64,000 nt of DNA from Saliniramus sp050485405 (GCA_050485405.1 JBJHBI010000001.1:93488-157487); one strand, 5' to 3'; counted from the stretch's first letter, positions 9,019 through 19,362 are shown. The notes: generated by a model from the sequence alone, not told the origin. Made by a program: numbers and translations.

Positions 9019-10041
9019 TCACGCGGCGGTTTTGCGCTTCTCGTATTGTCCGTGCTTGCGGAAGCGCTTGAGATAGCCCGGAACGATCGCTTCGAGCGAG
9101 GTCGGCGTGATGCCGAAAGCGGCGAAGGTCCGGCCATCCGCCTCGGCCTCGTCGGAGACGACGTTGTCGCGCGCGAGCATCAGGAGCTGATCGCGGGTGA
9201 GCACGATTTCGGACGGCATCAGGCCGAAGGTGAACCTGTCGAGGGTTTCGGTGATCGTCGCCTGGAGCCGGGCCAGCGCCGGGGGCATCTCTGTGACGAG
9301 GCGCTTGCGCTCGGTCACGGTGAGCACATAGGCGAGCAATTCGCGGAAGCTGTAGACACCCGGCCCGCCGAGCTCGTAGATCCGGCCGCCTTCGACCGCG
9401 CCATCCACGGCCTGCGCGATCGCCTCGGCGACATCGGCGGCATAGACCGGCTGGAAGCGCGTCTCGGCGCTCGCAATCGGCAGGACGGGGAAGACCCGCG
9501 CGAGGGTGGCGAACCGGTTGAAGAAGGAATCGCCCGGCCCGAATATGATCGAGGGACGCAGGATCACGGCCTGCGGCGCGACCGCCATCACCCGGGCCTC
9601 GCCCTCGGCCTTGGTGCGTCCGTAATGGGCGGGGCTGTCCGCGTCGGCACCGATCGCGGAGACATGCACCATGCGCGCGCCGTTCTCGCTCGCGGCCCGC
9701 GCCACGGTCTCGGCGCCGACGGTCTGGAGCGCCTCGAAGGTCTGGCGACCGCCTTCCTGGAGGATGCCGACGAGATTGATCACGGCATCGGCGCCCTGAG
9801 CCGCCGCGCGCACCGATTCCGGATAGCGCAGATTGGCCTGGACCCCGTGGATTTGCCCGACGGCGCCCAGCGGCTGGAGATGCTGCGCAAGATCGGGCCG
9901 CCGAACGGCGACGCGAACGCGGTAGCCGCGCCGCGCCAGCGTCTGCACGACGAAGCGACCGAGAAAGCCCGATCCACCGAATACGGTGACGAGTTTCCCG
10001 TTGGCCGGGCGCGGCTGCTGATTGGAGGCGCTCATCATCAT
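9019..10041 (-). CDS. NDUFA9-like atypical SDR (complex I-associated protein)
   Basis: A 340-residue NAD(P)-binding protein. It has the extended/atypical SDR dinucleotide motif VTVFGGSGFLGRFV near the N-terminus, INLVGIL, HVSAIGADADSPAHYGRTKAEGE (YxxxK present) and ILRPSIIFGPGD. This series is the hallmark of the complex I NDUFA9 subfamily. Known: the mitochondrial member is an accessory subunit of NADH:quinone oxidoreductase, and alphaproteobacterial copies are often standalone. Three Met codons are close together (10041, 10038, 10035); the first has AGGGG just before it. An upstream extension to 10134 would overlap the neighbouring SDR stop and lacks family similarity. Confidence 0.85.
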   Translation of the reverse strand: MMMSASNQQPRPANGKLVTVFGGSGFLGRFVVQTLARRGYRVRVAVRRPDLAQHLQPLGAVGQIHGVQANLRYPESVRAAAQGADAVINLVGILQEGGRQTFEALQTVGAETVARAASENGARMVHVSAIGADADSPAHYGRTKAEGEARVMAVAPQAVILRPSIIFGPGDSFFNRFATLARVFPVLPIASAETRFQPVYAADVAEAIAQAVDGAVEGGRIYELGGPGVYSFRELLAYVLTVTERKRLVTEMPPALARLQATITETLDRFTFGLMPSEIVLTRDQLLMLARDNVVSDEAEADGRTFAAFGITPTSLEAIVPGYLKRFRKHGQYEKRKTAA

Positions 10042-10133
10042 CCCCTGAAACTGGGTGTCCGAGTAAAAAACTGGCTCGCCCGGTTCAATAGTCAAATCCG
10101 GCCCGCCTGTGAAGCGCCGTTTGCACCGCATCA

Positions 10134-10901
10134 TCAGCGCGACAGCATGAGGCCTCCGTCGACGGTCACCGTCTGGCCCGTCACCATGGCGGCGCCGGCC
10201 AGCAGATAGACCATCACTTCCGCGATATCCTCAGGCATGCAGCGCCGTTCGAGAAGCGCCTTTTCGGCGCTGGCGCGGCGTTTCTCGGGTGTCCATTCCA
10301 CCATCCAGGGCGAATCCACCGCGCCCGGTGCCACCGCATTGACGCGGACCTGCGGCGCGAGCCCGCGCGCGAGGTTCTTCGTCAGGCTGATCACACCCGC
10401 CTTGGTCGCGCCATAGGCAAGCGAAGAGCCCGGGCTGTCGAGGCCGGCGATCGAAGCGACATTGACCACCGCGCCGTTGCGTGCCCGCAAGGCTTGCGCC
10501 GCCGCCCGCGTGCAGCGAAACAGCCCGCGCAGATTGACCTGCAATACCGTCTCCCAGAGCTCTTCGCTCAAGGCGTCGAGTTCGCCGGGGGCGATCTGGC
10601 GCGTCGTGCCCGGCGTGCCGGCATTGTTGACGAGCCAATCGAGCCCGCCCAGGGCCGCCACGGCTTCGCGCACCATGCGCGGTCCGTCATCGGCATCGCC
10701 GACATTGCCCGGCGCGGCGATCACGTCGTAGCCGAGCCCGCGCAGCCGCGCGACTTCATCGGGGCCGCGCGGATCGCCTTCCAGATGGTTGATCGCCACG
10801 CGCGCACCCGATGCGGCGAGCAGCGTCACCGTGGCGAGGCCGATCCCGGAGGCGCCACCGGTCACGAGCGCCGTGCGCCCCGTCAGATCATAGCGGATCA
10901 T
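10134..10901 (-). CDS. SDR-family oxidoreductase
   Basis: A 255-residue classical SDR with TGGASGIG (14-21), NNAG (92-95), Ser150, and YGATK with Tyr163 and Lys167, so the catalytic set is complete. C-terminal MVTGQTVTVDGG is typical. The substrate cannot be told from sequence. The start overlaps the stop of the upstream hydroxyacyl-CoA dehydrogenase gene by ATGA, so the two enzymes are coupled and probably act on related substrates, such as steps in beta-oxidation or carnitine-type catabolism (inference). Confidence 0.85.
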   Translation of the reverse strand: MIRYDLTGRTALVTGGASGIGLATVTLLAASGARVAINHLEGDPRGPDEVARLRGLGYDVIAAPGNVGDADDGPRMVREAVAALGGLDWLVNNAGTPGTTRQIAPGELDALSEELWETVLQVNLRGLFRCTRAAAQALRARNGAVVNVASIAGLDSPGSSLAYGATKAGVISLTKNLARGLAPQVRVNAVAPGAVDSPWMVEWTPEKRRASAEKALLERRCMPEDIAEVMVYLLAGAAMVTGQTVTVDGGLMLSR

Positions 10902-11908
10902 GGCGTGTTTCCTCCCGTTTCGCCTTGCTGCTCACCGAGCAGCTTCAGGAGCGCGATCAGCCGCGCGTCGCGTTCGGCTTCGAGATCCGCCATCGTGCGT
11001 CCCGCCATCAGCGCGTCGACGCCTTCGATCAGGGCGCTCTTGAGGGCATCGTCGAAGACGGGCGTGCGCTGCATCGTCGCCCACCAGGCCTCGAAGGCGG
11101 GGCCGAACTGCTCCACCGAGGCGCGGATGCCGCCGCGCCCGCCGGTCATGTTGAAGATCATGTTGGGGCCATAGAGCGCGTAGCGCAGGCCCGGCCCCTT
11201 GGCGATCGCGGCGTCGATATCCGCGGCATCGGCGAGGCCGTCCTGGAGGCAGTTGAACGCCTCGCGCCAGACCGCCACCTGGAGCCGGTTGGCGAGATGG
11301 CCGGGCACCTCTTTCTTGAGCATGATCGGATGCTTGCCGATATGCGCGTAGAAGGCGTGCGCCCATTGCGCGGCTTCCGGATCGGTGGCTTTCGAGGCGA
11401 CGACCTCGACCAGCGGGATCAAATGCGGCGGGTTGAAGGGATGGCCGACGACGAAGCGCGCCGCGCTCGCGATCCCCGCCACGAGATCGGTGAGGATCAG
11501 CCCCGATGTCGAGGTGGCGAGGATGCTGCGTTCGGGCAGCGCGGTATCGATGCGTCTGTAGAGCGCCTGCTTGATCTCGAGGCGTTCCGTGGCATTTTCC
11601 TGCACGAAATCCGCCTGAGCGACCGCCTCCTCCGGCGTGTCGACGCAGGTGAGGCGGCCTGCGGGTTCGCGCGCGGCGCCGATCTGCGCGACCTGCGGCA
11701 TGGCATGCGCGGTAAAGGCTTCGAGCCGTTCGCGCCATCCCTCGGCGGGGTCCCAGGCGACGACATCGTAGCCGCGGGCGAGAAACCACGAAGCCCAGCT
11801 CGCCCCGATCGTGCCGGTTCCCAGAACCGCGATGCGGCGCACTTCCTCGACGGGGACGTATCCGCCCATCTCTGCCTCCCAGATATGGTCGTTCTTCTTC
11901 GGCATCAT
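10898..11908 (-). CDS. 3-hydroxyacyl-CoA / L-carnitine dehydrogenase family protein
   Basis: A 336-residue NAD-dependent dehydrogenase. The Rossmann motif GTGTIG is at 30-35, the family signature GHPFNPPHLIPLVEVV at 155-170 with the catalytic His region, and KKEVPGHLANRLQ leads into the helical C-terminal domain. Known: the single-domain form of this length includes L-carnitine dehydrogenase, lambda-crystallin and short 3-hydroxybutyryl-CoA dehydrogenases; the sequence alone does not decide. The first in-frame ATG was used; a Met at residue 14 is an alternative start. It is the first gene of a coupled pair with the SDR downstream. Confidence 0.85.
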   Translation of the reverse strand: MMPKKNDHIWEAEMGGYVPVEEVRRIAVLGTGTIGASWASWFLARGYDVVAWDPAEGWRERLEAFTAHAMPQVAQIGAAREPAGRLTCVDTPEEAVAQADFVQENATERLEIKQALYRRIDTALPERSILATSTSGLILTDLVAGIASAARFVVGHPFNPPHLIPLVEVVASKATDPEAAQWAHAFYAHIGKHPIMLKKEVPGHLANRLQVAVWREAFNCLQDGLADAADIDAAIAKGPGLRYALYGPNMIFNMTGGRGGIRASVEQFGPAFEAWWATMQRTPVFDDALKSALIEGVDALMAGRTMADLEAERDARLIALLKLLGEQQGETGGNTP

Positions 11909-12061
11909 AGGAGCACCGGAAACCGCCTCACGGCCAGCGATGAAGCCGTGACGAAGGACGCTTTCCGGTCAGGCGCGATGCCCGCACCATTCGTCGATGC
12001 CGGAGCGTCGGGCGCGCGCGTGCGTCTCGTCTCGCAAAATGGTCCCAATACCAAGATTACG

Positions 12062-12089
12062 TTGACAGAACAGGCTTGCGTCATACAAT
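12062..12089 (+). promoter_or_regulatory. Sigma70-type promoter upstream of argD
   Basis: TTGACA (12062-12067), a 16-base spacer and TACAAT (12084-12089) form a near-consensus promoter pointing at argD, 78 bases before its ATG. Transcription would start near 12096, at the first bases of the hairpin that follows. Confidence 0.6.
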
Positions 12090-12094
12090 TCAAT

Positions 12095-12126
12095 CGCCGC
12101 CCTTTCCGGGCGGCGCTTTGTTTTGC
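12095..12126 (+). terminator. Terminator-like hairpin at the predicted argD mRNA 5' end
   Basis: CGCCGCCC (12095-12102), loop TTTCC, GGGCGGCG (12108-12115) is a perfect 8-bp GC stem followed by CTTTGTTTTG. It looks like an intrinsic terminator but sits right at the predicted start site of argD rather than after a gene. It may act as an attenuator, as a 5' stabilising hairpin, or as a terminator for an unseen upstream plus-strand transcript. Confidence 0.5.
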
Positions 12127-12167
12127 GATCCGCGTGATGCGGCGCATCAGCCAGAAGGAACAGTTCA

Positions 12168-13376
12168 GTGAATTCGCCCCTCGTCCCGAATTACGCCCGC
12201 GTGCCGCTCGCCTTCGAAAGAGGCGAAGGATCCTGGCTCGTGACGCGACGCGGGGAGCGATATCTCGACTTCGGTTCCGGCATCGCCGTCAACAATCTGG
12301 GCCACGCCCATCCGCAACTCGTCGAAGCGCTGAAGGCGCAGGCCGAGAAGCTTTGGCACGTCTCGAACATCTTCGAGATCCCGGAAGGCGAACGTCTCGC
12401 GCAGCGGCTCGTCGATGCGAGCTTCGCCGACCAGGTGATGTTCTGCAATTCCGGCGCGGAGGCCAATGAAGGCGCCATCAAGATGGCCCGGCGCTACCAT
12501 TATCTGAAGGGCCGCCCCGAGCGCTTCCGCATTCTCACCTTCGAGAACGCCTTCCACGGGCGCACCATCGCAACCATCGCCGCCGGCGGCCAGGCCAAGT
12601 ATCTGGAAGGTTTCGGCCCGAAGGCCGAGGGCTTCGACCAGGTGCCCTTCGGTGATCACGAGGCGATGCGCGCTGCCGTCACGCCGGAGACCGCCGCGAT
12701 CCTGATCGAGCCGATCCAGGGCGAGGGTGGTGTGCGCGAAGTCCCGCATGTATGCCTGCGGGGCCTGCGCGAATTATGCGACGCGACCGGTACGTTGCTG
12801 ATCTACGACGAGGTCCAGACGGCTTTCGGGCGCACCGGCAAGATGTTCGGCTATGAATGGTCGGGCGTCGCGCCCGACATCATGTCCGTCGCCAAAGCGC
12901 TCGGCGGTGGATTTCCCGTCGGTGCGGTGATGGCCACCGCCGATGCCGCGACCGGCCTGACGGCGGGCAGCCACGGCACCACCTTCGGCGGTAATCCGCT
13001 CGCCATGGCGGTGGGCAACGCGGTCATGGACGTGATGCAGGAGCCGGGCTTCCTCGAACAGGTCAACCGCTCCGGCCTGATCCTGCGTCAGCGCCTCGCG
13101 GAACTGCGCGACCGCTTCCCCGAGATCATCGGCGAGATCCGCGGTGCGGCCCTGATGACGGGTCTGCGACTCAACGTGCCGAATGCGGATTTCGTCGCTG
13201 CGACGCGGGAGCAGAATCTTCTGTGCATCCCCGCAGGAGACAATGTGGTGCGGCTCTATCCGCCGCTGACGATCAGCGAAGCCGATCTCCAGGAGGGCGT
13301 GCGGCGCATCGAGGCCGCCTGCGTGGCATTGCAGAATACCGTGCAGGCAACGGCGAAAGCGGGAGCTTCGGCATGA
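12168..13376 (+). CDS. argD: Acetylornithine aminotransferase
   Basis: A PLP class III aminotransferase of 402 residues that converts N-acetylglutamate 5-semialdehyde to N-acetylornithine in arginine synthesis. Seen: NSGAEANEGAIK (96-107), the AFHGRT phosphate site, YDEVQTAFGRTG with Asp214, and the Schiff-base Lys243 in SVAKALGGGFP. The short, single-copy form placed directly before argF supports ArgD rather than a GABA or ornithine aminotransferase. Its stop overlaps the argF start (ATGA at 13373-13376). A strong promoter lies about 80 bases upstream. Confidence 0.95.
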   Translation: MNSPLVPNYARVPLAFERGEGSWLVTRRGERYLDFGSGIAVNNLGHAHPQLVEALKAQAEKLWHVSNIFEIPEGERLAQRLVDASFADQVMFCNSGAEANEGAIKMARRYHYLKGRPERFRILTFENAFHGRTIATIAAGGQAKYLEGFGPKAEGFDQVPFGDHEAMRAAVTPETAAILIEPIQGEGGVREVPHVCLRGLRELCDATGTLLIYDEVQTAFGRTGKMFGYEWSGVAPDIMSVAKALGGGFPVGAVMATADAATGLTAGSHGTTFGGNPLAMAVGNAVMDVMQEPGFLEQVNRSGLILRQRLAELRDRFPEIIGEIRGAALMTGLRLNVPNADFVAATREQNLLCIPAGDNVVRLYPPLTISEADLQEGVRRIEAACVALQNTVQATAKAGASA

Positions 13377-14359
13377 ACGACACCATGATCCCCAGCGAAG
13401 CCATGATCCCGCCCCGGGCGAAGCCGCGTCACTTCACCGATCTCGCCGTCATGGATACGGCCGAGCTGCGCCGCATCCTCGCGCTCGGCTCCACCATCAA
13501 GGGCAAGCGCCGCAAGGGCGTCCCCTCGGCGGTGAAGCCGCTCGCGGGCAAGACGCTCGCCATGGTCTTCGACAAGCCCTCGACGCGCACGCGCGTCTCC
13601 TTCGATGTCGGCATGCGCGAGCTCGGCGGCGAGACGCTGATGCTCACCGGTACCGAGATGCAGCTCGGGCGCGGCGAGACCATCGCCGACACCGCCCGCG
13701 TGCTCTCGCGTTACGTCGATGCGATCATGATCCGCATCCTCGAACAGGAAGCGATGCAGGAGCTCGCCGACAATGCCGAGGTTCCGGTGATCAACGGCCT
13801 CACCAAGGAGACCCATCCCTGCCAGATCATGGCGGATGTGATGACCTTCGAGGAGCATCGCGGCTCGATCGCCGGCGCCACCGTGGCCTGGACGGGAGAT
13901 TCGAACAACGTGCTCGCCTCCTGGATCCACGCGGCGGCACGCTTCGACTTCACCATCAACGTCGCGACTCCGGCCGAGCTCGCTCCGCCGGAGGAGATCA
14001 TCGCCTGGGCGCGCGCGAACGGAGCGCGCCTCAATCTGACGACCGACCCCCGTGAGGCGGTGGCGGGCGTGCAGGCGGTCGTCACCGATTGCTGGGTCTC
14101 CATGGGAGACGAAGACGAAGGCCGGCGCCACAATCTGCTCAAGCCCTATCAGGTGAACGACGATCTGATGGGCCTCGCCGACAAGGGCGCGCTGTTCATG
14201 CATTGCCTGCCCGCCCATCGCGGCGAGGAGGTGACCGATGCCGTGATCGACGGCCCGCATTCCGTCGTCTTCGACGAGGCGGAGAACCGCCTGCATGCGC
14301 AGAAGGGCGTGCTCGCCTGGTGCTTCGGCCTCGAAGCCGATCTCTGGGAGGGGTCATGA
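13373..14359 (+). CDS. argF: Ornithine carbamoyltransferase
   Basis: A 328-residue enzyme that transfers the carbamoyl group from carbamoyl phosphate to ornithine, giving citrulline. The carbamoyl phosphate loop STRTR is at 70-74, HPCQ at 148-151 and the ornithine-binding HCLP at 277-280, so all signature sites are intact. The ATG at 13373 was chosen because it overlaps the argD stop as ATGA; the longer open frame upstream is inside argD. It is the middle gene of argD-argF-hslO, with a second ATGA overlap to hslO. Confidence 0.96.
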   Translation: MNDTMIPSEAMIPPRAKPRHFTDLAVMDTAELRRILALGSTIKGKRRKGVPSAVKPLAGKTLAMVFDKPSTRTRVSFDVGMRELGGETLMLTGTEMQLGRGETIADTARVLSRYVDAIMIRILEQEAMQELADNAEVPVINGLTKETHPCQIMADVMTFEEHRGSIAGATVAWTGDSNNVLASWIHAAARFDFTINVATPAELAPPEEIIAWARANGARLNLTTDPREAVAGVQAVVTDCWVSMGDEDEGRRHNLLKPYQVNDDLMGLADKGALFMHCLPAHRGEEVTDAVIDGPHSVVFDEAENRLHAQKGVLAWCFGLEADLWEGS

Positions 14360-15345
14360 GCGTGCCGTTCGACGGCGGCGACGACCTGATCCTGCCCTTC
14401 GCCGTCGAACCCCTCGATCTGCGCGGGCGGGTGGTGCGGCTCGGTCCGGCAATCGACACCATGATCAAGCGCCACGGCTATCCCGAGCCCGTGGCGCGGG
14501 TCCTCGGTGAGGCCGCCGCCCTCACCGCCCTGCTCGGCGCGTCCCTCAAATTCGAGGGGCGCTTCCAGCTCCAGACCCGCACCGACGGCGCGGTCGAGAT
14601 GATCGTGGTCGATTTCGACACGCCGGACCGGCTGCGTGCCTTCATCCGCTTCGATGCCGAGCGCGTGGCGCAGAGCATCGTGGCGGGCGAGGCCGATGCG
14701 GGCCGGCTGATCGGGCACGGCCATCTCGCCATGACCATCGATCAGGGGCCGACGATGAGCCGGTATCAGGGCGTGGTGCCGATGGAGGGCCAGAGCCTCG
14801 AAGAGGCGGCGCATCAGTATTTCCGGCAATCGGAGCAGATCCCGACCCGCGTACGCCTCGCGGTGGCCGAGCAGATCGGCGAGGCCGGTTCGACCTGGCG
14901 CGCCGGCGGCCTGCTGGTGCAGTTCATGCCGGTCTCGGTCGAGCGGCAGCGCCAGGCCGATCTCGATCCCGGCGATGCGCCGGCGGGTACGCTCATGCAG
15001 GCGGGCGATGCCGGCGAGGACGATGCCTGGCTCGAAGGCAAGGCGCTCGTCGACACCATCGCCGATCACGAACTCGTCGATCCCGGCCTGTCGAGCGAGC
15101 GGCTGCTCTATCGCCTGTTCCACGAGCGTGGCGTGCGCGTCTTCTCCGGCCAGCCCCTGCGCGAGGGCTGCAATTGCAACCGCGATCGCATCATGCGCAT
15201 GCTCGCGAGCTTCTCCGCGCAGGAACGCAAGGACATGGTCCGCGAGGACGGGCGTATCGGCGTGACCTGCGAATTCTGCTCGCGCCATTACGAGCTCGGC
15301 GCCGAGGAAGTCGAGGCCGCCGTCGGTGAGCAAGGCGAGGCCTGA
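14356..15345 (+). CDS. hslO: Redox-regulated chaperone Hsp33
   Basis: A 329-residue cytoplasmic holdase chaperone activated by oxidation. The C-terminal zinc-binding switch has both cysteine pairs: CNC in EGCNCNRDR and CEFC in VTCEFCSRHYEL. The N-terminal substrate domain is full length. Translation is coupled to argF by ATGA. The argD-argF-hslO order is common in alphaproteobacteria, although the biochemical reason for joining arginine synthesis with Hsp33 is not known. Confidence 0.95.
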   Translation: MSVPFDGGDDLILPFAVEPLDLRGRVVRLGPAIDTMIKRHGYPEPVARVLGEAAALTALLGASLKFEGRFQLQTRTDGAVEMIVVDFDTPDRLRAFIRFDAERVAQSIVAGEADAGRLIGHGHLAMTIDQGPTMSRYQGVVPMEGQSLEEAAHQYFRQSEQIPTRVRLAVAEQIGEAGSTWRAGGLLVQFMPVSVERQRQADLDPGDAPAGTLMQAGDAGEDDAWLEGKALVDTIADHELVDPGLSSERLLYRLFHERGVRVFSGQPLREGCNCNRDRIMRMLASFSAQERKDMVREDGRIGVTCEFCSRHYELGAEEVEAAVGEQGEA

Positions 15346-15380
15346 GGCCCCGCCCGACCGGGATCACCGATCCCTGAAAC

Positions 15381-17393
15381 TCAGGCCGCGCGCGAATCCA
15401 TCAGCGCCCCGATGAAGCGCGAGACCGCGCCCTGGAGGTCCTGCGAGCGTTGCGACAGGGCGCGCGCGGAGGCGAGAACCTGCGCCGAAGCTGCGCTCGA
15501 CGAGCCGGCAGCCTCGCGCACGCCGGAAATCACCTCGGAGACTTCCCGCGTGCCGCTCGACGCTTCCTGCACGTTGCGGGCGATCTCGTCCGTGGCGCTG
15601 CCCTGTTCCTCGACGGCGGCGGCGATGCCGGTGGCGATGTCGGCGAGTTCGCCGATCACGCCGGCAATGTCCTCCATCGATCGCGCCGAGCCGGCACTGG
15701 CGTGCTGGATGCCCGAAACCTGCTCGCTGATCTCGACCGTGGCCTTCGCGGTCTGGTCGGCGAGGTTCTTGACCTCCGCCGCGACGACGGCGAAGCCCTT
15801 GCCGGCCTCTCCGGCGCGCGCGGCCTCGATCGTCGCGTTGAGGGCGAGCAGGTTCGTCTGTTCGGCGATGGAGCGGATCAGGGCGACGATGTCGCCGACT
15901 TTCTCCGCCCGCGCGGCCATGGCCGAGACCTCCGAGACCGTATCCTGGGCCTGCGTCGTCGCTGTGCGCGACATGTCGCTCGAGCGGGTGACCTGCTGGC
16001 CGATTTCGCTGATCGACGCGGCGAGTTCCTCGCTGGCCGCGGCCACGGTCTGCACGTTGGCCGAAGCCTGTTCGGAAGCCGATGCGACGGTCGCGGCCTG
16101 CAACGAGGTCTCCTCGGCGGAGGCGGTGAGGGTTCCCGCCGCCTGCTCCATCTCGCGCGCGGAGGCGGCGAGCGCTTCGACGATGGAGCCTACGGCCTGC
16201 TGGAATTGCTCGGCCAGTTCGCGCATCAGGCGCGCCTTCTCGGCCTCGGCTTCGGCCTCGCGCGCGGCGCGGGCGTGCTGCTCGGCCTGTGCCGCCTCGA
16301 TCGCGTTCTGCTGGATGCGCTCGACGGCGGAGGCGAGTTCGCCGATCTCGTCGCGCCGGCCGCGCCCGAAGATCGTCACATCCGTGCGACCGTCGGCGAT
16401 GGCGCGCAGGGATCCGGCGAAACCGCGCAGGGCGGCGGAGATGGTCACCCCAAGGAAGAGCGCGATGGCGATACCGGCGAGCGTCAGCACGATCCCGGTC
16501 ATGGTGCTGTCGCGCGCGATGGCGCCGATGGCCGCGAGTGCATTCGTGCCGATCCCGTCCTGCTGCACCTGCAACGCGGCGGTGACCTCGTCGAGAGAGG
16601 CGTCGAGCCGCGCGCCGAGAGCGCCGAGTTCACCCACCTGCGCATTGCGCAAAGGCACCTGCGTGAGTTTGGTGGCGACGGCGGAGGCGAAAATGTCGAG
16701 CCCGCCGGAAGCGCGTTCGATCAGCCCGAAATGGCCCGGATTGGTCGCGATGCGGCGCAATTCGTCGAAGGCCGTGCGCGCTTCCTCGATCGCTTCGCGG
16801 ACCGCATCCGCCGCGGAATCGGCGCCGGTGCGATCGAAGGTGACGATCTGCAGCTGGGCGCGCTGCAGGGCCTGGAGGGTGCGTGCGGCATGATAGGCGG
16901 CAGCGACGTCATTGCTCTGATAAGAGCTGTTCATCACACCGTTGAGGGCCCCGCCGACATCCGCGCCGTGACGCGTGGCGCGTTCATCCGCAGCATTGAT
17001 CGCGGCGATGGTCTCGACCAGTTGCGAAGCGCCTTCGCGATAGGCGCGAACATCGTCTTCGTTCTGCGCGATAGCCGCGGCGAAAGGCGCACCTGCGAAG
17101 ATTTCCTCGCGGATTTCCGCCCGATCGAGCAATTCGTCGATCTGGGCGAAGACCTGCTCGGATGCCGAATCCGCGCCGGTTGCGAGAAATTGCAGGGCGG
17201 CGGAGCGTGCCTGGAGGAAGTCCTGGCTCATCTGGTAGGCGCTCGCGCTCTGACGTGCGCTGTCGCGATAGCCGTCGAAATAATCGCCGACCTGCGTGAC
17301 GCTGAATACGGCGAAAGCGGCGAGACCCGCGAGGCCGGCGGTCAGAATACCGAAGCCGGCGAAGATCTTCGTCTTGAGAGAAAGGGAAAGCAT
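15381..17393 (-). CDS. Methyl-accepting chemotaxis protein
   Basis: A 670-residue chemoreceptor. The first transmembrane segment is near 10-30, a helical periplasmic sensor region follows (about 35-290, helical-bimodular length), then a second transmembrane segment (about 290-315), HAMP (RDEIGELASAVERIQ) and the methylation/signalling domain. The hairpin tip reads IRSIAEQTNLLALNATIEAARAGE without change, so coupling to CheA/CheW is expected. No C-terminal CheR/CheB docking pentapeptide is seen (ends LMDSRAA). The ligand is unknown. It stands alone with its own upstream region. Confidence 0.92.
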   Translation of the reverse strand: MLSLSLKTKIFAGFGILTAGLAGLAAFAVFSVTQVGDYFDGYRDSARQSASAYQMSQDFLQARSAALQFLATGADSASEQVFAQIDELLDRAEIREEIFAGAPFAAAIAQNEDDVRAYREGASQLVETIAAINAADERATRHGADVGGALNGVMNSSYQSNDVAAAYHAARTLQALQRAQLQIVTFDRTGADSAADAVREAIEEARTAFDELRRIATNPGHFGLIERASGGLDIFASAVATKLTQVPLRNAQVGELGALGARLDASLDEVTAALQVQQDGIGTNALAAIGAIARDSTMTGIVLTLAGIAIALFLGVTISAALRGFAGSLRAIADGRTDVTIFGRGRRDEIGELASAVERIQQNAIEAAQAEQHARAAREAEAEAEKARLMRELAEQFQQAVGSIVEALAASAREMEQAAGTLTASAEETSLQAATVASASEQASANVQTVAAASEELAASISEIGQQVTRSSDMSRTATTQAQDTVSEVSAMAARAEKVGDIVALIRSIAEQTNLLALNATIEAARAGEAGKGFAVVAAEVKNLADQTAKATVEISEQVSGIQHASAGSARSMEDIAGVIGELADIATGIAAAVEEQGSATDEIARNVQEASSGTREVSEVISGVREAAGSSSAASAQVLASARALSQRSQDLQGAVSRFIGALMDSRAA

Positions 17394-17676
17394 GGTGCCG
17401 TCATCCTCCGGTCCGGCATTCGCGCCGGGGACGGTATCGCTGGATCTGCGCTTTCGCGCGTATCCCGTCCGACCGGGTGCATACAGACCCGTGTACGAAA
17501 AAGAACACTGCGATGCCTGAGCGCAGATATTGCTACAGATTGCCGCGATTATCTGCGCGGATACGCAAAGGAATGGTTAATTTCTGGCGTATTTGTTTGT
17601 TCTCGAAAGTATAGAACTGTAACATTTATGGCAATTTATGATTTCTTTGCGAAGACTGATCAATCCGAGAGGCGGA

Positions 17677-18758
17677 TCAGTCCAGCAGCCGCGTCACATG
17701 TCCCATCTTGCGGCCGGGCCGGGCCTCTTCCTTGCCGTAGAGCGTCAGGCGCGCGGCGGGGTCGGCGAGGATTTCGCGCCACGATTCCACCTCGTCGCCG
17801 ATCAGATTACGCATCTCGACGCGCCCGAAACGTCCGCTCGGCCCGAGCGGCCAGCCGCAGACGGCGCGCACATGCTGCTCGAATTGCGAGGTCTGCGCGC
17901 CGTAATCGGTCCAGTGGCCGGAATTATGCACGCGCGGGGCGATCTCGTTGACGACGAGATCCTCGCGCGCGGAAGCATCACGGGTGAGGAAGAGCTCGAC
18001 GGCGAAGGCGCCGACGTAATCGAGCGCATCGGCGATCGCATGCGCGATCTCGCGGGCCTGCTGCGCCGTCGCCGCGTCGATATTGGCGGGCACGCTGGTG
18101 AGGGCGAGGATGTGGTTCTCGTGGCGGTTCTCGCAGATGTCGAAAGCCGCGAAGCCGCCATCGGGGCCACGGGCGGCGACGACGGAGAGCTCGCAGACGA
18201 AATCGACGAAGCCCTCCAGGATGGCGGGTGTACCGCGCATCGCAGCGAGCGCCGCCTGCGCGTCAGCCGCCTCGCGGATCGCGGCCTGGCCCTTGCCGTC
18301 ATAGCCGAAACGGCGCGTCTTCAGGATGGCCGGCATGCCGATCGCCGCGAGGGCGGCATCGAGATCGGCGGCGTCGTCGACGGGGCGGAACGGTGCGGTG
18401 CCGATCCCGAGATCAGTGACGAAACGCTTTTCCGCGAGACGGTCCTGGCTCGTGGCGAGCGCCGCCACGCCCGGGCGCAGAGGCACGATCCCCGCCACCA
18501 GGGCGGCGGCTTCGCGGGGCACGTTCTCGAATTCGTAGGTGGCGACGTCGACGCTGCGGGCAAAGGCCGTGAGCGCCGCCTCGTCGGTGAAGGGCGCGCA
18601 GGTGGTGGCATCGGCCAGCGCGAAGGCGGGGCTCGCCGGCGTATCGTTGAAGACGTGCACCTTCAGGCCGAGACGCGCGGCGGCGGAGGCGATCATCCGC
18701 CCGAGCTGGCCGCCGCCCAGGATCCCGAGCGTCGCGCCGGGGGCGATCGTGACCGCGC

Positions 18759-18762
<4 letters not shown>
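17677..18762 (-). CDS. purK: 5-(carboxyamino)imidazole ribonucleotide synthase
   Basis: PurK carboxylates AIR to N5-CAIR with ATP and bicarbonate in purine synthesis. It is an ATP-grasp protein of 361 residues that begins with ILGGGQLGRM, continues with ILKTRRFGYDGKGQ in the ATP lid and VNEIAPRVHNSGHWT in the C-terminal ATP-grasp region, all typical. The ATG at 18762 was chosen as it overlaps the purE stop (ATGA); 17 codons more are open upstream but lie inside purE. An inverted repeat GACTGATC/GATCAGTC (17654-17682) overlaps the stop codon and may help end transcription, though the T-run is poor. Confidence 0.95.
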
Positions 18763-19271
<509 letters not shown>

Positions 19272-19362
19272 CTCGCGCCTCGCGCCGTTTTCCGAAAGCG
19301 AGGTGGATAGACGAGCCGGGGCCGCATCACAAGTGCCTCACGCGGCGTTTGCGGCTATTCGA

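Noticed and set aside
12168..14359. argD-argF as a resistance copy linked to a phaseolotoxin-like product of the cluster
   Set aside because: The pair sits with hslO in the normal alphaproteobacterial operon about 20 kb from the cluster, and ArgF keeps all standard substrate motifs.
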